From: Ruminococcus flavefaciens
GTDB taxonomy: Bacteria > Bacillota > Clostridia > Oscillospirales > Ruminococcaceae
DNA length: 64,000 nt
Reading direction: 5' to 3'
NCBI GenBank assembly: GCA_902777125.1
Contig: CACYSQ010000002.1
Span: 62,001-126,000, forward strand
The translations under genes were made by a program, and so were the position numbers. The notes under the pieces are model-generated. The model did not search any database. It saw only the letters and a list, made by a program, of their open reading frames with translations, and was not told the origin of the DNA. Of the stretch, positions 1 through 9,108 are shown piece by piece. Numbering within the stretch: the stretch's first letter is position 1; each line of letters starts with the position of its first letter.

Positions 1-998
1 TGATCGGTGACCCCTCCGGCAAGACCGACATGAGAAAGATGATGACCCGTGAGACTATCCAGCACAATGTTGACTGCTTTAAGAAGCAGATGAGCCGATT
101 CATCGACTTCTCGGACGGCAAGGCTATTATCGTAAACAATGCAGACTGGCTCATGGACCTCAATTACATCGAGGTGCTCCGTGAGGTCGGCGCACATTTC
201 AGCGTTAACCGTATGCTATCGCACGAATGCTACAAGCAGCGCATGGAGAGGGGACTCACCTTCCTCGAATTCAACTACATGATAATGCAGAGCTACGATT
301 TCTACAAGCTCTTTCAGGACTACAACTGCAATATGCAGTTCGGCGGTGACGACCAGTGGGCAAATATGCTTGGCGGCACTGAGCTCATCAGACGCAAGCT
401 CGGCAAGGACGCCTACGCAATGACGATAACCCTCCTCCTCAATTCCGAGGGCAAGAAAATGGGCAAGACCGAGAAGGGCGCAGTATGGCTCGACCCTGAA
501 AAGACCACTCCCTACGAGTTCTTCCAGTACTGGAGAAACGTTGACGATGCGGACGTTATCAAGTGCCTGAAAATGCTCACATTCGTGCCTGTAGAGCAGA
601 TTGAGGAAATGGAAAAGACTATGGAGGGCGCACAGTTCAACGCTGCCAAGGAGCTTCTCGCATATGAGCTCACAAAGCTCGTTCACGGCGAGGAGGAGGC
701 TGAAAAGGCTAAGGCTGCGGCAAAGGCTCTCTTTGGCGGAAGCGGAAGCAATGAGAATATGCCTGTTGCTGAAATAAGTGCAGCTGATCTCACAGACGGC
801 TCTATCGGACTTCTCAATCTTCTCGTAAAGGCTGAGCTCGCACCGTCTGTTTCCGAGGCTCGCCGTCTGGTACAGCAGGGCGGTATCACTGTTGACGACG
901 TTAAGATGACCGATGCAAAGGCAACAGTGGTTATCGGTGACGGAGTTATCGTCCGCAAGGGCAAGAAAGCTTTCAAGAAGTGCATAGTAAAGGCTTGA
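1..998 (+). CDS. tyrS: Tyrosyl-tRNA synthetase, 5'-truncated by window edge
   Basis: Class I aminoacyl-tRNA synthetase charging tRNA-Tyr in the cytoplasm. The frame is open from the first bases ([11 protein letters not shown], characteristic of TyrRS just after the HIGH region), so the true start and HIGH motif lie outside the window. GGDDQWANM and the KMSKS-equivalent KMGKT are visible. The last 60 or so residues form an S4 RNA-binding domain ([16 protein letters not shown]). About 331 residues are present of the usual roughly 400. The next gene, gltB, has its own promoter, so tyrS ends its transcription unit here. No clear terminator was seen directly after the stop. Confidence 0.97.
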   Translation, partial: IGDPSGKTDMRKMMTRETIQHNVDCFKKQMSRFIDFSDGKAIIVNNADWLMDLNYIEVLREVGAHFSVNRMLSHECYKQRMERGLTFLEFNYMIMQSYDFYKLFQDYNCNMQFGGDDQWANMLGGTELIRRKLGKDAYAMTITLLLNSEGKKMGKTEKGAVWLDPEKTTPYEFFQYWRNVDDADVIKCLKMLTFVPVEQIEEMEKTMEGAQFNAAKELLAYELTKLVHGEEEAEKAKAAAKALFGGSGSNENMPVAEISAADLTDGSIGLLNLLVKAELAPSVSEARRLVQQGGITVDDVKMTDAKATVVIGDGVIVRKGKKAFKKCIVKA

Positions 999-1013
999 CG
1001 CAGTGTGAATGAA

Positions 1014-1067
1014 TTGTACAGCTTGTACAAATATCACTTTACCCCTTGACAACACAGCGTTAAAGTG
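1014..1067. promoter_or_regulatory. Two inverted repeats around the gltB promoter
   Basis: TTGTACA and TGTACAA flank a 3-base spacer (1014-1030), 15 bases upstream of the -35 box. A second dyad, CACTTTA (1035-1041) and TAAAGTG (1061-1067), brackets the -35 box. Both resemble protein operators, but no regulator is assigned. The spacing does not fit the classic TnrA/GlnR site. Confidence 0.35.
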
Positions 1068-1074
1068 GTAAAAT
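1046..1074 (+). promoter_or_regulatory. gltB operon promoter
   Basis: TTGACA at 1046-1051, a 17-base spacer ending in GTGG, and TAAAAT at 1069-1074. Transcription is expected to start near 1081, about 100 bases upstream of gltB, leaving a structured leader. Confidence 0.8.
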
Positions 1075-1087
1075 ACTCGTTAGGAAC

Positions 1088-1130
1088 AAGGACGTTCGTG
1101 CAGATTTTTTCTGCCCGGGCGTCCTTTTTT
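1088..1130 (+). terminator. Leader terminator (putative attenuator) before gltB
   Basis: AAGGACG (1088-1094) pairs with CGTCCTT (1120-1126), with an inner GCAGA/TCTGC stem, followed by a run of six T. It sits between the promoter and gltB, so it can only act as an attenuator of the operon or as the end of a short leader RNA. GTGCAGA at 1098-1104 could instead pair with TCTGCAC at 1156-1162, which would break the terminator. Confidence 0.65.
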
Positions 1131-1136
1131 ATTATG

Positions 1137-1164
1137 CGGTGCAGATCAATGACGCTCTGCACCG
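1137..1164 (+). promoter_or_regulatory. Hexaloop hairpin, candidate ANTAR RNA target
   Basis: A stem of nine base pairs (CGGTGCAGA with TCTGCACCG), one U-C mismatch and a closing C-G pair present the six-base loop AATGAC. ANTAR proteins are known to bind hairpins with hexaloops having A at position 1 and G at position 4, which fits. The hairpin abuts the GGAAAGG ribosome site of gltB. An ANTAR protein is encoded in the same operon. Confidence 0.5.
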
Positions 1165-1182
1165 GAAAGGCAAGTGAATGAT

Positions 1183-4100
1183 ATGGATAATTTCAGAACA
1201 GAAGCCCCATACGGAAAGCAGGGACTCTATGACCCGCATTTCGAGCATGACAACTGCGGTATCGGTGCCGTTGTCAATATCAGCGGAAAGCAGTCGCGCG
1301 AGGTCGTAGAAAACGCTCTCCGTATAGTCGAAAGGCTCGAACACCGTGCAGGCAAGGACGCCGAAGGCAAAACAGGCGACGGTGTGGGCATTCTGGTGCA
1401 GACTCCGCACAGCTTCTTCAGGAAGGAGGCTGAAAAGCGCGGCTTTGACATCGCAGAGGACGGAGACCTCGGTATCGGTATGTTCTTCTTCCCTCAGAAT
1501 GCAATGAAGCGTGACCGCGCAAAGAAACTGTTTGAGCTTATAATCGGCAAAAACGGTATGGAGCTGCTGTTCTGGAGGGAAGTTCCGACTGAGCCGCAGA
1601 TACTCGGCACAAAGGCGCGTGAGAGTATGCCGTGCATCGTACAGGCGTTCGTCAAGCGTCCGGCTGACTGCGAAAGGGGACTCGAATTCGACCGCAGACT
1701 GTATATCGCAAGACGCGAATTCGAGCAGTCCGATGAGAACACATATGTCTGCTCACTTTCGAGCAGAACTGTAGTATATAAGGGTATGTTCCTTGTTGAC
1801 GAACTGAGAAAATTCTACAAGGACCTCCAGAGCGAGGACTTCTGCTCTGCTATCGCTACCGTACATTCGCGCTTTTCCACGAATACTAATCCGAGCTGGC
1901 AGAAGGCTCACCCGAACCGCATAATCGTTCACAACGGTGAGATAAACACTATCACGGGCAACGCTGACAAGATGCTCGCCCGTGAGGAGGACATGACCTG
2001 TGAAGCGTTCAGGGACGTTATGACAAAGATACTTCCCTCGATAAACGTCAACGGCTCCGACTCAGCAAGGCTGGACAATGCACTTGAATTCATGATGATG
2101 TCCGGTATGCCGCTTCCTCTCGCGGTCATGATAACCATTCCCGAGCCTTGGAAGAACAACAGGACGATGTCCAAGCAGAAGTATGACCTTTACCAGTATT
2201 ACGCAACGATGATGGAGCCTTGGGACGGTCCCGCCTCCATACTTTTCTCCGACGGCGAGATAATGGGCGCTGTTCTTGACAGGAACGGTCTGCGTCCCTC
2301 GAGATACTGTGTTACAAGCGACGGCTGCCTTATCCTTTCGTCCGAGACCGGCTGTATCGACATTCCGGCTGAAAAGATAGTGAAAAAGGACCGTCTCCGT
2401 CCCGGAAAAATGCTCCTTGCTGACACCAAACAGGGTCGTATCATCGAGGACGACGAGATAAAGGAGTATTACGCTTCACGCCAGCCCTACGGCGAATGGC
2501 TCGACTCTAACCTTATACGTCTGCACGACCTCCATATCCCGAACAAGGGCGTCCGCACCTACACGGACGATGAGCTTTCAAAGCTCCAGAAGGCTTTCGG
2601 CTACTCCTACGAGGACATCAGAACATCTATCCTCCCCATGGCTGAAAAAGGTGCCGAGCCTATCGCTTCTATGGGAAGCGACATACCGCTCCCGCCTCTT
2701 GACAAGCAGCAGCCTCCGCTTTTCAACTACTTCCGCCAGCTCTTTGCTCAGGTCACAAACCCGCCGTTTGACGCTATCCGCGAGGAGATTGTGACCGATA
2801 CGAGCGTTTACATCGGCAAGGACGGCAATCTGCTCGAGGAACGTCCCGAGAACTGCCGCGTTCTTAAAATCGAGAACCCCATTCTTACTGAGACGGACAT
2901 TCTCAAGATAAAGAATATGCACGAAAGCGGTCTGAAAACCGCCGTCATCTCAATGGTCTACTACATCGGAACATCACTTGAAAAGGCTATAGACAGGCTT
3001 TTCATCGAGGCTGACAAGGCTTACCGCGACGGTGCTGATATCCTCATTCTCTCGGACAGGGGAGTTGATGAGTTCCACTGTGCGATACCCTCACTGCTTG
3101 CCGTTGCGGCATTGCAGCAGCACCTTGTTTCGACCAAGAAGCGTACAGCAGTTGCGATGATAGTTGAGAGTGCTGAGCCGCGTGAGGTACACCATTTCGC
3201 AGCGCTTCTCGGTTACGGCGCCTGTGCGGTAAATCCCTACCTTGCACAGGAGACCATTCGCTCACTCATTGCGGACGGCTCGCTCGACAAGGACTTCTAC
3301 GCTGCCGAGGACGATTACGACAGTGCTATCCTCCACGGCATCGTAAAGATAGCCTCGAAAATGGGAATTTCCACTATACAGTCCTATCAGGGCAGCAAGC
3401 TCTTTGAGGCAGTCGGCATCTCCAAGGAGCTCATAGACAGGTACTTCTCCGGAACCGTGAGCCGTATCGGAGGCATCGGACTTTCCGATATCAGCCGCCG
3501 TACAGAGGCTCTCCACAATGCCGCTTATGACCCGCTCGGTCTTCACACCGACAGCAATATCCTCAGTGCAGGCAGCCATAAGCTCCGCAGCGGAAAGAGT
3601 GACCACCTCTATACTCCCGAGACCATTCATCTTCTCCAGCAAGCTGCAAGAACAGGCAGCTATGAGGTGTTCAGGAAGTATTCCGAGTGCCTTACCCGTG
3701 AGGACAACGAGCTCACGCTCCGCAGTCTCCTCGACTTCAATTTCGATGAGAACGGAGGCATTCCGATAGAGGAGGTCGAGCCTGTCGAGAGCATATGTCA
3801 CCGTTTCAAGACCGGCGCAATGTCCTACGGTTCGATATCACAGGAAGCTCATGAGTGCATGGCACTTGCCATGAACAGCATCGGCGGAAAGTCAAACAGC
3901 GGCGAGGGCGGTGAAAGTCCCGAGCGTCTCAGGTCTGACAAGTGCTCCGCCATAAAGCAGGTAGCATCGGGACGCTTCGGAGTTACCAGCGAGTACCTCG
4001 TCTCCGCACAGGAGATACAGATAAAAATGGCTCAGGGAGCTAAGCCCGGCGAGGGCGGACATCTTCCCTCCGGAAAGGTCTATCCGTGGATCGCAAAGAC

Positions 4101-5718
4101 CCGTCATTCGACCGCGGGCGTGGGACTTATCTCGCCTCCGCCTCACCACGATATCTACTCCATTGAAGACCTCGCACAGCTCATCTATGACCTGAAAAAC
4201 GCCAACGACAAGGCTCGCATCTCCGTAAAGCTCGTCTCTGAGGCCGGCGTTGGAACAGTTGCAGCCGGTGTTGCAAAGGCAGGCGCACAGGTTATCCTCA
4301 TTTCCGGCTACGACGGCGGTACAGGTGCCGCACCCAGAAGCTCCATTTATAACGCAGGACTTCCTTGGGAGCTCGGACTTGCCGAGGCTCATCAGACCCT
4401 TATGCTCAACGGTCTGCGTTCGCGTGTTCGCATCGAGACTGACGGCAAGCTCATGAACGGCAGGGACGTACTCGTTGCGGCACTTCTCGGCGCTGAGGAA
4501 TTCGGCTTTGCAACAGCTCCGCTCGTAACAATGGGCTGCGTGATGATGAGAGTCTGCAACCTTGATACCTGTCCTATGGGCATCGCCACACAGAATCCCG
4601 AGCTGAGGAAGCGTTTCAGCGGAAAGCCCGAGTATATCGTGAACTTCATGCACTTTGTCGCACAGGAGCTTCGTGAATACATGGCAAAGCTCGGTGTACG
4701 CACTGTTGACGAGCTCGTCGGACGCACAGACCTGCTCCGCGTAAAAGACATCGCCGCTGAAAAGCATATCGACTTTTCGGCTATCCTTGCCAAAACTCCG
4801 GAAGGGGAGAAGCAGCACTTCGAGCAGGAAGATATTTTTGATTTTGAGCTTGACAAGACCATAGACCGTCGTGTTATAATGAAGAAGCTGGGAAGCGCTC
4901 TCAAAAACGGCACTCCCAAGACCATTTCCATTGAGGTCGGCAATACCGACCGTTCGGCAGGTACGCTCACAGGTGCTGAGATAACCCGTATCCACGGCGA
5001 AAACACTCTTGCGGACGACACCTTCGTTGTGAACTGCAAGGGCAGCGGCGGACAGTCCTTCGGCGCATTTATCCCGAAGGGTCTCACGCTCACACTCACA
5101 GGTGACAGCAACGACTATTTCGGAAAGGGACTTTCAGGCGGAAAGCTTGTGCTCTGTCCTCCCGAAAACGCCGGCTTCAGGGCTGACGAAAATATCATCG
5201 TCGGCAACGTTGCACTTTACGGTGCGACCTCAGGAAAGGCGTTCATCAGGGGTATCGCAGGCGAACGCTTCTGCGTAAGAAATTCCGGTGCGACAGCGGT
5301 CTGCGAGGGCGTCGGCGATCACGGCTGCGAGTACATGACAGGAGGAAGAGCTGTTATCCTCGGACCTACAGGCAAGAATTTTGCTGCGGGAATGTCCGGC
5401 GGTATAGCCTATGTCCTCGATGAAAAGCGCGACCTCTATACACGCCTGAACAAGTCGCTCGTCTCTCTCAGCGGAGTTACCGAAAAGGCGGACGCTGATG
5501 AGCTGAAAACGATACTTACTGAGTACGCTGAGGCTACAGGCTCGGAAAAGGCTAAGATGATACTCTCGGATTTCAACGGTCATCTGCCGAGCTTCAAGAA
5601 GATAATCCCGCACGATTATGCCAAGATACGCAGCGCTGTTATCGCCCTTGAGGAAAAGGGAATGAACAGTGAACAGGCTGAGATCGAGGCTTTCAATATG
5701 ATTAAGAAGGAGGCGTGA
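1183..5718 (+). CDS. gltB: Glutamate synthase (NADPH) large subunit
   Basis: Transfers the glutamine amide to 2-oxoglutarate to give glutamate, together with GltD. The N-terminal class II amidotransferase domain begins at the cysteine of HDNCGIGAVV after a short propeptide. The central FMN domain carries GEGGESPERL. The 3Fe-4S cysteines show the family pattern C-x5-C-x4-C near residue 1110. The C-terminal glycine-rich beta-helix domain is present. At about 1511 residues it is full length. Start choice: the ATG at 1183 lies 12 bases after GGAAAGG; an in-frame GTG at 1174 is possible but only 3 bases from that site. First gene of a tight operon; the likely control is the upstream leader. Confidence 0.96.
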   Translation: MDNFRTEAPYGKQGLYDPHFEHDNCGIGAVVNISGKQSREVVENALRIVERLEHRAGKDAEGKTGDGVGILVQTPHSFFRKEAEKRGFDIAEDGDLGIGMFFFPQNAMKRDRAKKLFELIIGKNGMELLFWREVPTEPQILGTKARESMPCIVQAFVKRPADCERGLEFDRRLYIARREFEQSDENTYVCSLSSRTVVYKGMFLVDELRKFYKDLQSEDFCSAIATVHSRFSTNTNPSWQKAHPNRIIVHNGEINTITGNADKMLAREEDMTCEAFRDVMTKILPSINVNGSDSARLDNALEFMMMSGMPLPLAVMITIPEPWKNNRTMSKQKYDLYQYYATMMEPWDGPASILFSDGEIMGAVLDRNGLRPSRYCVTSDGCLILSSETGCIDIPAEKIVKKDRLRPGKMLLADTKQGRIIEDDEIKEYYASRQPYGEWLDSNLIRLHDLHIPNKGVRTYTDDELSKLQKAFGYSYEDIRTSILPMAEKGAEPIASMGSDIPLPPLDKQQPPLFNYFRQLFAQVTNPPFDAIREEIVTDTSVYIGKDGNLLEERPENCRVLKIENPILTETDILKIKNMHESGLKTAVISMVYYIGTSLEKAIDRLFIEADKAYRDGADILILSDRGVDEFHCAIPSLLAVAALQQHLVSTKKRTAVAMIVESAEPREVHHFAALLGYGACAVNPYLAQETIRSLIADGSLDKDFYAAEDDYDSAILHGIVKIASKMGISTIQSYQGSKLFEAVGISKELIDRYFSGTVSRIGGIGLSDISRRTEALHNAAYDPLGLHTDSNILSAGSHKLRSGKSDHLYTPETIHLLQQAARTGSYEVFRKYSECLTREDNELTLRSLLDFNFDENGGIPIEEVEPVESICHRFKTGAMSYGSISQEAHECMALAMNSIGGKSNSGEGGESPERLRSDKCSAIKQVASGRFGVTSEYLVSAQEIQIKMAQGAKPGEGGHLPSGKVYPWIAKTRHSTAGVGLISPPPHHDIYSIEDLAQLIYDLKNANDKARISVKLVSEAGVGTVAAGVAKAGAQVILISGYDGGTGAAPRSSIYNAGLPWELGLAEAHQTLMLNGLRSRVRIETDGKLMNGRDVLVAALLGAEEFGFATAPLVTMGCVMMRVCNLDTCPMGIATQNPELRKRFSGKPEYIVNFMHFVAQELREYMAKLGVRTVDELVGRTDLLRVKDIAAEKHIDFSAILAKTPEGEKQHFEQEDIFDFELDKTIDRRVIMKKLGSALKNGTPKTISIEVGNTDRSAGTLTGAEITRIHGENTLADDTFVVNCKGSGGQSFGAFIPKGLTLTLTGDSNDYFGKGLSGGKLVLCPPENAGFRADENIIVGNVALYGATSGKAFIRGIAGERFCVRNSGATAVCEGVGDHGCEYMTGGRAVILGPTGKNFAAGMSGGIAYVLDEKRDLYTRLNKSLVSLSGVTEKADADELKTILTEYAEATGSEKAKMILSDFNGHLPSFKKIIPHDYAKIRSAVIALEEKGMNSEQAEIEAFNMIKKEA

Positions 5719-5721
5719 GCA

Positions 5722-7206
5722 ATGGGAAAGTCAACAGGATTTCTTGAATACCTCCGCATCGACAATCCCTCATGCGAGCCGCTTGAAAGGATAAGGAGCT
5801 ATAAGGAGTTCCACACTCCGCTCAGTGAGGAAAAGCGCCGGGAGCAGGCTGCAAGATGTATGGACTGCGGAGTTCCGTACTGTCAGAACGGAAAAATGCT
5901 CGGCGGAATGATATCGGGCTGTCCGCTGAACAATCTTATCCCTGAGTGGAACGATCTCCTTTTCAGGGGCAGCAAGACCGCAGCTCTCAAACGTCTGCTG
6001 ATGACGAACAACTTCCCGGAGTTCACCTCAAGGGTTTGCCCGGCACTCTGCGAAAAGGCTTGCATCTGCGGAGTTCATGACGAACCGGTCTCCACAAGGG
6101 ACAACGAGAATGCTATAATCGAATACGGCTTTGAGAATGGTCTTATGCAGCCTCAGATACCGGCTGCAAGAAGCGGAAAAAAGGTCGCAGTCATCGGTTC
6201 GGGACCCTCGGGACTTGCCGCTGCCGATACGCTGAACAAAAGAGGCCACAGCGTTACGGTCTTTGAGCGTTCGGACAGACCCGGCGGACTTCTGATGTAC
6301 GGCATACCGAATATGAAGCTTGAGAAAAGCGTTATACTTCGCCGCATCGACCTAATGAAGGCGGAGGGCGTTGAGTTCAGGACTGAGTGCAATGTGGGCG
6401 AGAACGTTTCAGCAGGGGAGATACTTTCGGATTTTGATGCGGTCGTACTTGCCTGCGGTTCAGCAAATCCCCGCGATATCAAGGCGGAAGGCAGAGATGC
6501 CGATGGTATTTATTTCGCAGTGGACTTCCTGAAAGCCACTACCAAGAGCCTGCTCGATTCTGAGCTTGCGGACGGAAAATACATCTCCGCAAAGGACAAG
6601 AACGTTGTGATAATCGGCGGAGGCGATACCGGAAACGACTGTGTCGGCACATCTGTCCGCCACGGCTGCAAGTCTGTCGTACAGCTCGAAATGATGCCTA
6701 AGCTCCCGGACGAAAGAGCTGAGAGCAATCCGTTCCCGGAGTACCCGAGAGTGTGCAAGACCGATTACGGTCAGGAGGAAGCAATAGCGGTATTCGGCCA
6801 CGATCCGCGCATCTACTGCACCACGGTTAAGGAGTTCATCAAGGACGCCAACGGTTCACTTTCCGCCGTAAAGACGGTCCGGCTCGAATTCGTTCCCGAT
6901 CCCAAGAGCGGAAGAAAGGTCCCGAAGGAGATTGAGGGCAGCGAGGAGATACTTCCCTGTGAGCTCTGCCTTATAGCAGCCGGCTTCCTCGGCTGTCAGA
7001 GCTACGTTGCCGAGAGCTTCGGAGTTGAGCTTGACCAGCGCACGAACGTCAAAACCGAAGCAGGACGCCATTCCACAAACGTTGAAAAGGTATTCACCGC
7101 CGGGGATATGCACATCGGTCAGTCACTTGTCGTAAGGGCTATCCGCGAGGGCAGGGACGCTGCCGCAGAGGTGGACGAATTCCTCACGGGCTACACGAAC
7201 CTTTAA
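5722..7206 (+). CDS. gltD: Glutamate synthase small subunit
   Basis: FAD- and NADPH-binding subunit that passes electrons to GltB. An N-terminal ferredoxin-like region with cysteine clusters (CMDCGVPYC, GCPLNNLIPEWN) is followed by an FAD dinucleotide fold (VIGSGPSGLAAAD) and an NADPH fold (VVIIGGGDTGNDC). At 494 residues it is full length. It starts 3 bases after gltB, with its AAGGAGG ribosome site inside the gltB end, which implies translational coupling and matched subunit amounts. Confidence 0.96.
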   Translation: MGKSTGFLEYLRIDNPSCEPLERIRSYKEFHTPLSEEKRREQAARCMDCGVPYCQNGKMLGGMISGCPLNNLIPEWNDLLFRGSKTAALKRLLMTNNFPEFTSRVCPALCEKACICGVHDEPVSTRDNENAIIEYGFENGLMQPQIPAARSGKKVAVIGSGPSGLAAADTLNKRGHSVTVFERSDRPGGLLMYGIPNMKLEKSVILRRIDLMKAEGVEFRTECNVGENVSAGEILSDFDAVVLACGSANPRDIKAEGRDADGIYFAVDFLKATTKSLLDSELADGKYISAKDKNVVIIGGGDTGNDCVGTSVRHGCKSVVQLEMMPKLPDERAESNPFPEYPRVCKTDYGQEEAIAVFGHDPRIYCTTVKEFIKDANGSLSAVKTVRLEFVPDPKSGRKVPKEIEGSEEILPCELCLIAAGFLGCQSYVAESFGVELDQRTNVKTEAGRHSTNVEKVFTAGDMHIGQSLVVRAIREGRDAAAEVDEFLTGYTNL

Positions 7207-7223
7207 TGAAAACGGAGGGAAAA

Positions 7224-8501
7224 ATGATATATTCAGAAAATGAGATACTGCACTATATTGAGGAAAACGATGTGAAGTTCATAAAGCTCACATTCTGTGA
7301 TCTTCACGGCAGACTGAAAAACATTTCTATACTTTCATCAGAGCTTGCATCGACCTTTGAGCACGGTGCAAAGCTCACTGCAAAGAAGATCGCAGGCTTT
7401 GAGGCTGCCGGCGGACGCGATCTCTTCCTCTTTCCGGACGCTCAGACCATGACCGTTCTGCCGTGGAGACCGCAGCAGGGCAGAGTTATCCGTATGTTCT
7501 GCTTTATACGCTATTCTGACGGTACACCCTTTGAGGGCGACGGCAGATACTTCCTCAAAAAGGCAATGAAGGCTGCCGTTTCCGCAGGCTACTGCTTCCG
7601 TTTCGGTACATCGTGCGAGTTCACTCTTTTCAAGAGGGACGTCAATGACCTCCCCACAAGGATACCCCACGATTACGCAGGCTACTGCGATGCTGCTCCG
7701 GACGACAAGGGCGAGAATATCCGCCGCGATGTCTGCCTCACGCTCGAACAGATGGGCATTCACCCCTATTCATCGCGCCATGAGAGCGGCTGCGGACAGC
7801 ATGAGATAGACTTCAATGCCTCGTCTGCACTGAAAGCTGCCGATACGCTTCTCAGCTTCAAGTCTGCGGTTAAATCCGTAGCCGAGACACACGGTGTCCA
7901 TGCGAGCTTCATGCCGAAGCCGGTCCGCGACGGCCACGGAAACGGTATGCACATAAGTCTGAATATTTTCCCCGACGGCGACCTCCTTGAAGAAAGGAAC
8001 GCCTCTGACAGCGGAGTTCTCCGCAGTGCGGCAGCCGGTATCATGAGAAGGCTCCGCGATATCGCGCTTTTCACTGATTCGACAGTTAATTCCTATGACA
8101 GGCTCGCTGAATTCTCCTCGCCGCGTGATATCTCATGGGCTGAGGACGAGGGCATACAGCTCATAAGGCTCAATACCGAGGGCAGCGGCATTCCGCTCGA
8201 AATAAGGGCTGCCGACTGTGTATGCGATCCCTATTTCACATTCGGACTGATTATCTATGCCGCACTTGAAGGTTTAAGCGAGGGTATTGAGCTCCCGCAG
8301 GAGAATACCCCCGCAGGAACGCTTCCTGCTGACCTCGGCGAGGCTGCTGAAGCCGCTGGAGCTTCGGACTTTGTAAGCGCACATATCCCTGCAAATGTCC
8401 TGAATAAGCTCGTTCAGGCGAAAAAGAATGAATGGCACGAATACAATTCCGCCTACGATAAGCAGGCTTACAGTGATAAAAACTACTTCTACACGCTCTG
8501 A
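7224..8501 (+). CDS. Glutamine synthetase family protein, divergent
   Basis: Homologue of type I glutamine synthetase (425 residues). The beta-grasp segment FIKLTFCDLHGRLKN, CGQHEIDF, GNGMHISL, NSYDRL and PLEIRAAD align with GS motifs. Several positions differ: the usual PEPEF appears as TSCEF (one metal-binding Glu missing), NSYKRL is NSYDRL, and the RNRS arginine cluster is replaced by DEGI. It may therefore be a weak or altered-substrate enzyme (for example gamma-glutamyl-amine ligase-like) or a nitrogen sensor, which is inference. The start at 7224 is chosen because GGAGGG precedes it by 5 bases; an ATG at 7206 overlaps the gltD stop. Confidence 0.8.
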   Translation: MIYSENEILHYIEENDVKFIKLTFCDLHGRLKNISILSSELASTFEHGAKLTAKKIAGFEAAGGRDLFLFPDAQTMTVLPWRPQQGRVIRMFCFIRYSDGTPFEGDGRYFLKKAMKAAVSAGYCFRFGTSCEFTLFKRDVNDLPTRIPHDYAGYCDAAPDDKGENIRRDVCLTLEQMGIHPYSSRHESGCGQHEIDFNASSALKAADTLLSFKSAVKSVAETHGVHASFMPKPVRDGHGNGMHISLNIFPDGDLLEERNASDSGVLRSAAAGIMRRLRDIALFTDSTVNSYDRLAEFSSPRDISWAEDEGIQLIRLNTEGSGIPLEIRAADCVCDPYFTFGLIIYAALEGLSEGIELPQENTPAGTLPADLGEAAEAAGASDFVSAHIPANVLNKLVQAKKNEWHEYNSAYDKQAYSDKNYFYTL

Positions 8502-8513
8502 CGGAGGTTTGCT

Positions 8514-9095
8514 TTGGAAAAGGTTATTGTGATATCAAGCAATTCTAACGCCTCTGAAGCACTTGTCGCCTTTCTTCGCGATTCCTTTGGCTGCAAGCCG
8601 AAGCTTGTCGAATCAGCCTATCAGGCAAGGACTTACCTCGACAGTGAACCTGCGGTCGAGCTTGCCGTAATAAATTCACCGCTCATCGACGAGCCCGGAC
8701 TTGAGCTTGCCGAGTATATCGTTGACAAGACCGCTGCGAACTGCATCTTCATGATAAAGGAAGCGCAGGCGGAAAAGATAGCTGCCTCTGCTGAGAGCTC
8801 AGGTATAATCATAGTCGCAAAGCCTTTCAGCCGCACTCTGCTGTATCAGCTCGTCAAGACCGTTGAGATAGCGGTGAACCGTTCGCTGAAGCTCTATCAC
8901 GACAATCTGAGGCTTGAAGAAAAGCTTGCGGAGATACAGGCTGTTGACAAGGCAAAGTTCATGCTCATGCAGTACAAGGGCATGACCGAGGAGGAAGCAC
9001 ATTCCTATCTTGAGCAGTACGCTATGAACAAGCGAATGAAGAAGAATATCGCGGCACTGTCGTTGATCGACAAGCTGAGCGAGCAATATCTGTAA
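8514..9095 (+). CDS. ANTAR-domain RNA-binding response regulator (pseudo-receiver)
   Basis: 193 residues. An N-terminal receiver-like fold is followed by a coiled linker and a C-terminal three-helix ANTAR domain (AKFMLMQYKGMTEEEAHSYL, then YAMNKRMKK). ANTAR proteins stop transcription terminators from forming by binding paired hexaloop hairpins in nascent RNA. At the phospho-acceptor site the sequence is LAVINSP, with Asn where Asp is expected, so classical phosphorylation is doubtful. It starts at TTG (8514) with GGAGG six bases upstream. Its place between the GS homologue and purF, plus two hexaloop hairpins in the same operon, suggests autogenous control of nitrogen genes; the targets are inferred. 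Confidence 0.9.
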   Translation: MEKVIVISSNSNASEALVAFLRDSFGCKPKLVESAYQARTYLDSEPAVELAVINSPLIDEPGLELAEYIVDKTAANCIFMIKEAQAEKIAASAESSGIIIVAKPFSRTLLYQLVKTVEIAVNRSLKLYHDNLRLEEKLAEIQAVDKAKFMLMQYKGMTEEEAHSYLEQYAMNKRMKKNIAALSLIDKLSEQYL

Positions 9096-9108
9096 CAGAG
9101 GTGTAGAT

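Noticed and set aside
1014-1030. TTGTACA dyad as a TnrA/GlnR site
   Set aside because: Half-site spacing and sequence do not fit TGTNA-N7-TNACA; left as an unassigned dyad.
216-1055. Long minus-strand frames opposite tyrS, gltB, lepA and others
   Set aside because: They mirror codon bias of the real genes, lack ribosome sites and resemble no family.
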